DNA of 64,000 nucleotides. Source: Vagococcus intermedius. Its GTDB lineage: Bacteria > Bacillota > Bacilli > Lactobacillales > Vagococcaceae. Made by a program: the position numbers and the translations under genes. Positions 61,422-64,000 of this stretch are shown piece by piece. The notes under the pieces are model-generated. The model was given only the letters and a program-made list of their open reading frames with translations, was not told where the DNA came from and did no database searches. The stretch lies in NCBI RefSeq assembly GCF_029144185.1, contig NZ_CP110232.1, forward strand, positions 1-64,000, in the 5' to 3' direction. Position 1 is the stretch's first letter; each line of letters starts with the position of its first letter.

Positions 61422-62287
61422 GCTTTACTTATCAACCTAATACACCATTCGAGCATCGTGCGTTATTTGATATTGATTTGGACATTCAAGAAGGCTCTTA
61501 TACAGCAATTGTTGGTCATACAGGCAGTGGTAAGTCTACGCTATTGCAACATCTTAATGCTTTAGTCAAACCAACTAAAGGTACAGTTAGAATTGGTGAC
61601 CGTGAAATTGTTTCTACAACGAGTAATAAAAATTTAAAAGATATTCGTAAGCAAGTTGGTATTGTTTTTCAATTTCCTGAGGCACAACTTTTTGAAGAAA
61701 CTGTTGCCCGTGATATTGCTTTTGGACCTAAGAATTTTGGGGTAAGTGAGGAAGAGGCTTTACTCTTAGTGAGTAAAACGTTAAGATTAGTTGGCTTAGA
61801 TGATTCTTATATGGAGCGTTCTCCTTTTGATTTATCTGGAGGTCAGATGCGTCGTGTCGCGATTGCGGGTGTTTTGGCTATGGAGCCTTCAGTTTTAGTC
61901 TTGGATGAGCCAACGGCGGGATTGGATCCTCAAGGACGCTTAGAAATGCTTGAAATGTTTCATAAATTACACAAAGAAATTGGCTTAACAATTGTGCTAG
62001 TTACCCATCTAATGGATGATGTGGCTAATTATGCTGACTATGTAGTAGTTCTTGAAAAAGGAACAGTTGTTAAGCAAGGAGTTCCTAATCAAGTCTTTAA
62101 TGATGTTCAATGGTTAAAGAATAAACAATTAGGGATTCCAACTGCGGCTGAATTTGCGCAAAAATTACAAGCCAAAGGATTTGATTTTACTGAATTACCA
62201 CTAACTACAAAAGCATTAGCAGAGGTGCTTCAAAAAAAAATTGAAACAGCTGACTCGAGTACACAGGCAGGTGACGAAGAATGTTAG
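61397..62287 (+). CDS. ecfA2: ECF transporter ATPase EcfA2
   Basis: The second ATPase of the module. The 296-residue protein has Walker [10 protein letters not shown], the Q-loop segment [20 protein letters not shown], signature LSGGQMRR and Walker [16 protein letters not shown]. The ATG at 61397 is used; an in-frame GTG six bases upstream sits on the ribosome binding site. It overlaps ecfT by seven bases. Confidence 0.96.
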   Translation: MDIKFEKVGFTYQPNTPFEHRALFDIDLDIQEGSYTAIVGHTGSGKSTLLQHLNALVKPTKGTVRIGDREIVSTTSNKNLKDIRKQVGIVFQFPEAQLFEETVARDIAFGPKNFGVSEEEALLLVSKTLRLVGLDDSYMERSPFDLSGGQMRRVAIAGVLAMEPSVLVLDEPTAGLDPQGRLEMLEMFHKLHKEIGLTIVLVTHLMDDVANYADYVVVLEKGTVVKQGVPNQVFNDVQWLKNKQLGIPTAAEFAQKLQAKGFDFTELPLTTKALAEVLQKKIETADSSTQAGDEEC

Positions 62288-63078
62288 AAAAATTAATATT
62301 TGGTCGCTATATTCCTGGCGATTCGATCATTCATAAATTAGACCCACGTGCGAAATTAATTGCTAGTTTTTATTTTATAGGGATTATCTTTTTATGCAAT
62401 AATTGGCAATCCTATTTATTTATGTTTATTTTTACTTTAGGAGCAATTTTGTTATCAAACGTTAGCGTGAGATTCTTCATTCGTGGTGTTAAACCTTTGA
62501 TTTGGTTGATTTTATTTACAGTTATTTTACAAGTCCTTTTTACTAAAGGAGGGACGACTTATTTTGAATTTGGGATTATTTCTCTAACTGAATTTGGTTT
62601 GATGAATGGGGCGTTTATTTTCAGTCGTTTTGTTTTAATCATTTTTATGTCAACCTTATTAACCCTGACAACGCCACCACTGGCTTTATCTGATGCGATT
62701 GAGTATCTATTACGGCCGTTGAAAGTCGTGAAGTTTCCAGCTCATGAGGTGTCATTAATGTTGTCAATTGCTTTGCGATTTGTGCCAACCTTAATGGATG
62801 AAACAGAAAAGATTATGAATGCGCAACGTGCCAGAGGAGTTGACTTTGGTGAAGGAAACTTGGCTCAAAAAATGAAAGCAATTGTTCCATTATTAATCCC
62901 ATTGTTTGTCAGTAGCTTCAATCGTGCGGAAGATTTAGCCATTGCTATGGAAGCAAGAGGCTATCAAGGTGGCGAAGGTCGTACCAAATATCGTCAATTG
63001 AAATGGGAAAAAAATGATAGCCTAGTTATTCTAACTTTTGCTATTGTGACCGTGATTTTAGTACTGTTACGTTATTAA
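62281..63078 (+). CDS. ecfT: ECF transporter transmembrane subunit EcfT
   Basis: EcfT couples ATP hydrolysis to interchangeable substrate-binding S components. The 265-residue protein has about five or six membrane helices and the two Ala-Arg-Gly coupling motifs in [12 protein letters not shown] and [12 protein letters not shown]. No S component lies in the window, so this is a shared (group II) module that could serve riboflavin and other vitamins. Confidence 0.96.
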   Translation: MLEKLIFGRYIPGDSIIHKLDPRAKLIASFYFIGIIFLCNNWQSYLFMFIFTLGAILLSNVSVRFFIRGVKPLIWLILFTVILQVLFTKGGTTYFEFGIISLTEFGLMNGAFIFSRFVLIIFMSTLLTLTTPPLALSDAIEYLLRPLKVVKFPAHEVSLMLSIALRFVPTLMDETEKIMNAQRARGVDFGEGNLAQKMKAIVPLLIPLFVSSFNRAEDLAIAMEARGYQGGEGRTKYRQLKWEKNDSLVILTFAIVTVILVLLRY

Positions 63079-63090
63079 TAAAATCAAAGT

Positions 63091-63123
63091 AAGCAGTTCT
63101 CTAATTTAGAGGCTGCTTTTTTA
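63091..63123 (+). terminator. Hairpin between ecfT and truA
   Basis: AAGCAG and CTGCTT enclose CTCTAA/TTAGAG with one bulge, followed by a T run. It stands directly before the truA ribosome binding site and may only partly stop transcription. Confidence 0.7.
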
Positions 63124-63139
63124 TAAGGAGAGAATTATT

Positions 63140-63895
63140 ATGCCAAGATATAAAGCTATTATTGCCTATGATGGGACTAATTATTGTGGATTTCAATCAC
63201 AAGATAATGGTAAGACCGTTCAAGGTGAAATCGAAAGAACCTTAAGCAAATTAAACAATGGAAAAAGAATCATAGTTCATGGATCAGGAAGAACGGATTC
63301 AGGTGTCCATGCTAAGGGACAGGTTATTCATTTTGATTTGGATCATTTTCGAGATGAAGAAAAATTTCGTCATGCTTTGGATACACAATCTGCTGATGAT
63401 ATCGCTGTAAAGTCAGTTGAGATAGTAGATGAAGCCTTTCATGCAAGGTTCAATGCTCAGGGGAAAACTTACCATTATTTAGTCGATTATGGGAAACCGA
63501 AGAGTCCTTTTACACGTTTTTATGCCGCTTTTTATCCCTATGATTTAGATATTAAAAAGATGCAAGAAGCACTTGATAAAGTCGTAGGAACTCATGATTT
63601 TTCGGCTTTTTGTGCAACGGGTACAAGTATTGAAAATAAAGTTAGAACTATTTATGAGGCAAAAGTGGAAGAAATTGGACAAGACCAATTAAGATTTACC
63701 TTTAGAGGCAATGGGTTTTTATACAAAATGGTGAGGATTTTAGTAGGGACAATGCTTAAAGTAGGTAATAATCGCTTGCCAGTTTCAGAAATTGATACGA
63801 TCCTTGCAAGTCATAATCGAAATTTAGCAGGACCTACAGCTCATCCGGAAGGTCTATATTTGATGGAAGTTTATTATGAGGATAGTAAAAAATAA
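63140..63895 (+). CDS. truA: tRNA pseudouridine(38-40) synthase TruA
   Basis: TruA modifies uridines in the anticodon stem. The 251-residue protein has YDGTNYCGFQSQ, the catalytic Asp in GRTDSGVHA, and FLYKMVRILVGTML. ATG with AAGGAGAG. In many Firmicutes the order ecfA1-ecfA2-ecfT-truA-rplM-rpsI is conserved, and it is kept here up to the window edge. Confidence 0.97.
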   Translation: MPRYKAIIAYDGTNYCGFQSQDNGKTVQGEIERTLSKLNNGKRIIVHGSGRTDSGVHAKGQVIHFDLDHFRDEEKFRHALDTQSADDIAVKSVEIVDEAFHARFNAQGKTYHYLVDYGKPKSPFTRFYAAFYPYDLDIKKMQEALDKVVGTHDFSAFCATGTSIENKVRTIYEAKVEEIGQDQLRFTFRGNGFLYKMVRILVGTMLKVGNNRLPVSEIDTILASHNRNLAGPTAHPEGLYLMEVYYEDSKK

Positions 63896-63924
63896 AAAAC
63901 ATCAGAATTTATAACATGATTTTG

Positions 63925-63953
63925 TTGACATTAAATCTATTTAAGGCTATCAT
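63925..63953 (+). promoter_or_regulatory. Strong promoter at the right edge, probably for rplM-rpsI
   Basis: Perfect TTGACA (63925-63930), a 17-base spacer and TATCAT (63948-63953). The bases after about 63960 are GC-richer, with CCCC-type runs, and look like the start of a structured leader; an L13 leader is expected here from gene order, but the coding region is beyond the window. Confidence 0.7.
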
Positions 63954-64000
63954 GGTAAGTGGTATTGTTTGCCCCACGATGAGCCCCGGAAACTTATTGT

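Overview
This 64 kb window looks like the origin-proximal part of the chromosome of a low-GC Gram-positive bacterium of the order Lactobacillales, most likely Enterococcaceae. Vagococcus or a close relative is my best guess; this rests on gene content and order and on protein resemblance, not on a database search. Supporting signs are the dnaA-dnaN-type origin at the left edge, the order dnaN-yaaA-recF-gyrB-gyrA-rpsF-ssb-rpsR-rplI-dnaB-purA, strong GGAGG ribosome binding sites, AT-rich intergenic DNA, a lactic-acid-bacterial L17 downstream RNA element, and the order rplQ-ecfA1-ecfA2-ecfT-truA. Most genes lie on the plus strand, pointing away from the origin. I see no tRNA or rRNA gene, CRISPR array, insertion sequence or prophage.

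Layout. (1) 1-12.2 kb: origin DNA with DnaA boxes and five DnaA-trios, then clamp, RecF, gyrase, S6/SSB/S18, L9, replicative helicase and PurA. A perfect parS site overlaps the rpsF stop codon. (2) 12.2-16.6 kb: a YkpA/YbiT-type ABC-F factor, an M3 oligoendopeptidase and a HAD phosphatase. (3) 16.6-23.7 kb: a flavin-based extracellular electron transfer (FLEET) cluster in two divergent arms. The minus arm is ndh2, eetB and dmkB; the plus arm is pplA, fmnB and dmkA. Both arms carry a similar Rex-like motif just downstream of their -10 boxes. (4) 23.7-26.1 kb: birA, which appears to start at a non-canonical ATC codon; a 21-bp perfect inverted repeat; a small zinc-ribbon gene; and a LacI-family regulator. 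(5) 26.2-36.3 kb: a ten-gene nucleoside salvage block (pdp, deoC, cdd, a BMP/nucleoside ABC transporter, deoB, punA, deoD) with a cre-like site in front. (6) 36.4-40.0 kb: an iron-type alcohol dehydrogenase, gpmA, a formate/nitrite-family channel and rpiA. (7) 40.1-44.8 kb: the str operon (rpsL, rpsG, fusA, tuf). (8) 44.8-45.7 kb: an unrecognised Glu-rich membrane-anchored protein. (9) 45.9-60.3 kb: the S10-spc-alpha ribosomal block from rpsJ to rplQ, followed by an L17 downstream element. (10) 60.3-64 kb: a hairpin-rich non-coding stretch, the ECF energizing module, truA, and a strong promoter that probably serves rplM-rpsI beyond the window.

How the parts work together. The FLEET genes would pass electrons from NADH (Ndh2) to a demethylmenaquinone made with DmkA and DmkB, and on to the flavinylated surface lipoprotein PplA, which FmnB loads with FMN. 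The nucleoside block imports nucleosides, phosphorolyses or deaminates them, and feeds pentose phosphates to glycolysis; rpiA and gpmA next to it fit that flow. The ECF module supplies the shared ATPase and transmembrane parts for vitamin transporters; the flavin-specific S component is not in the window.

The points most worth a second look are the ATC start of birA with the inverted repeat in front of it, the paired Rex-like sites in the FLEET cluster and its missing EetA, the natural Arg56 in ribosomal protein S12, the zinc-binding form of S18, and the unannotated hairpin-rich stretch after the L17 element. Start codons were moved from the longest open frame wherever a Shine-Dalgarno match or family N-terminus called for it; each case is noted.
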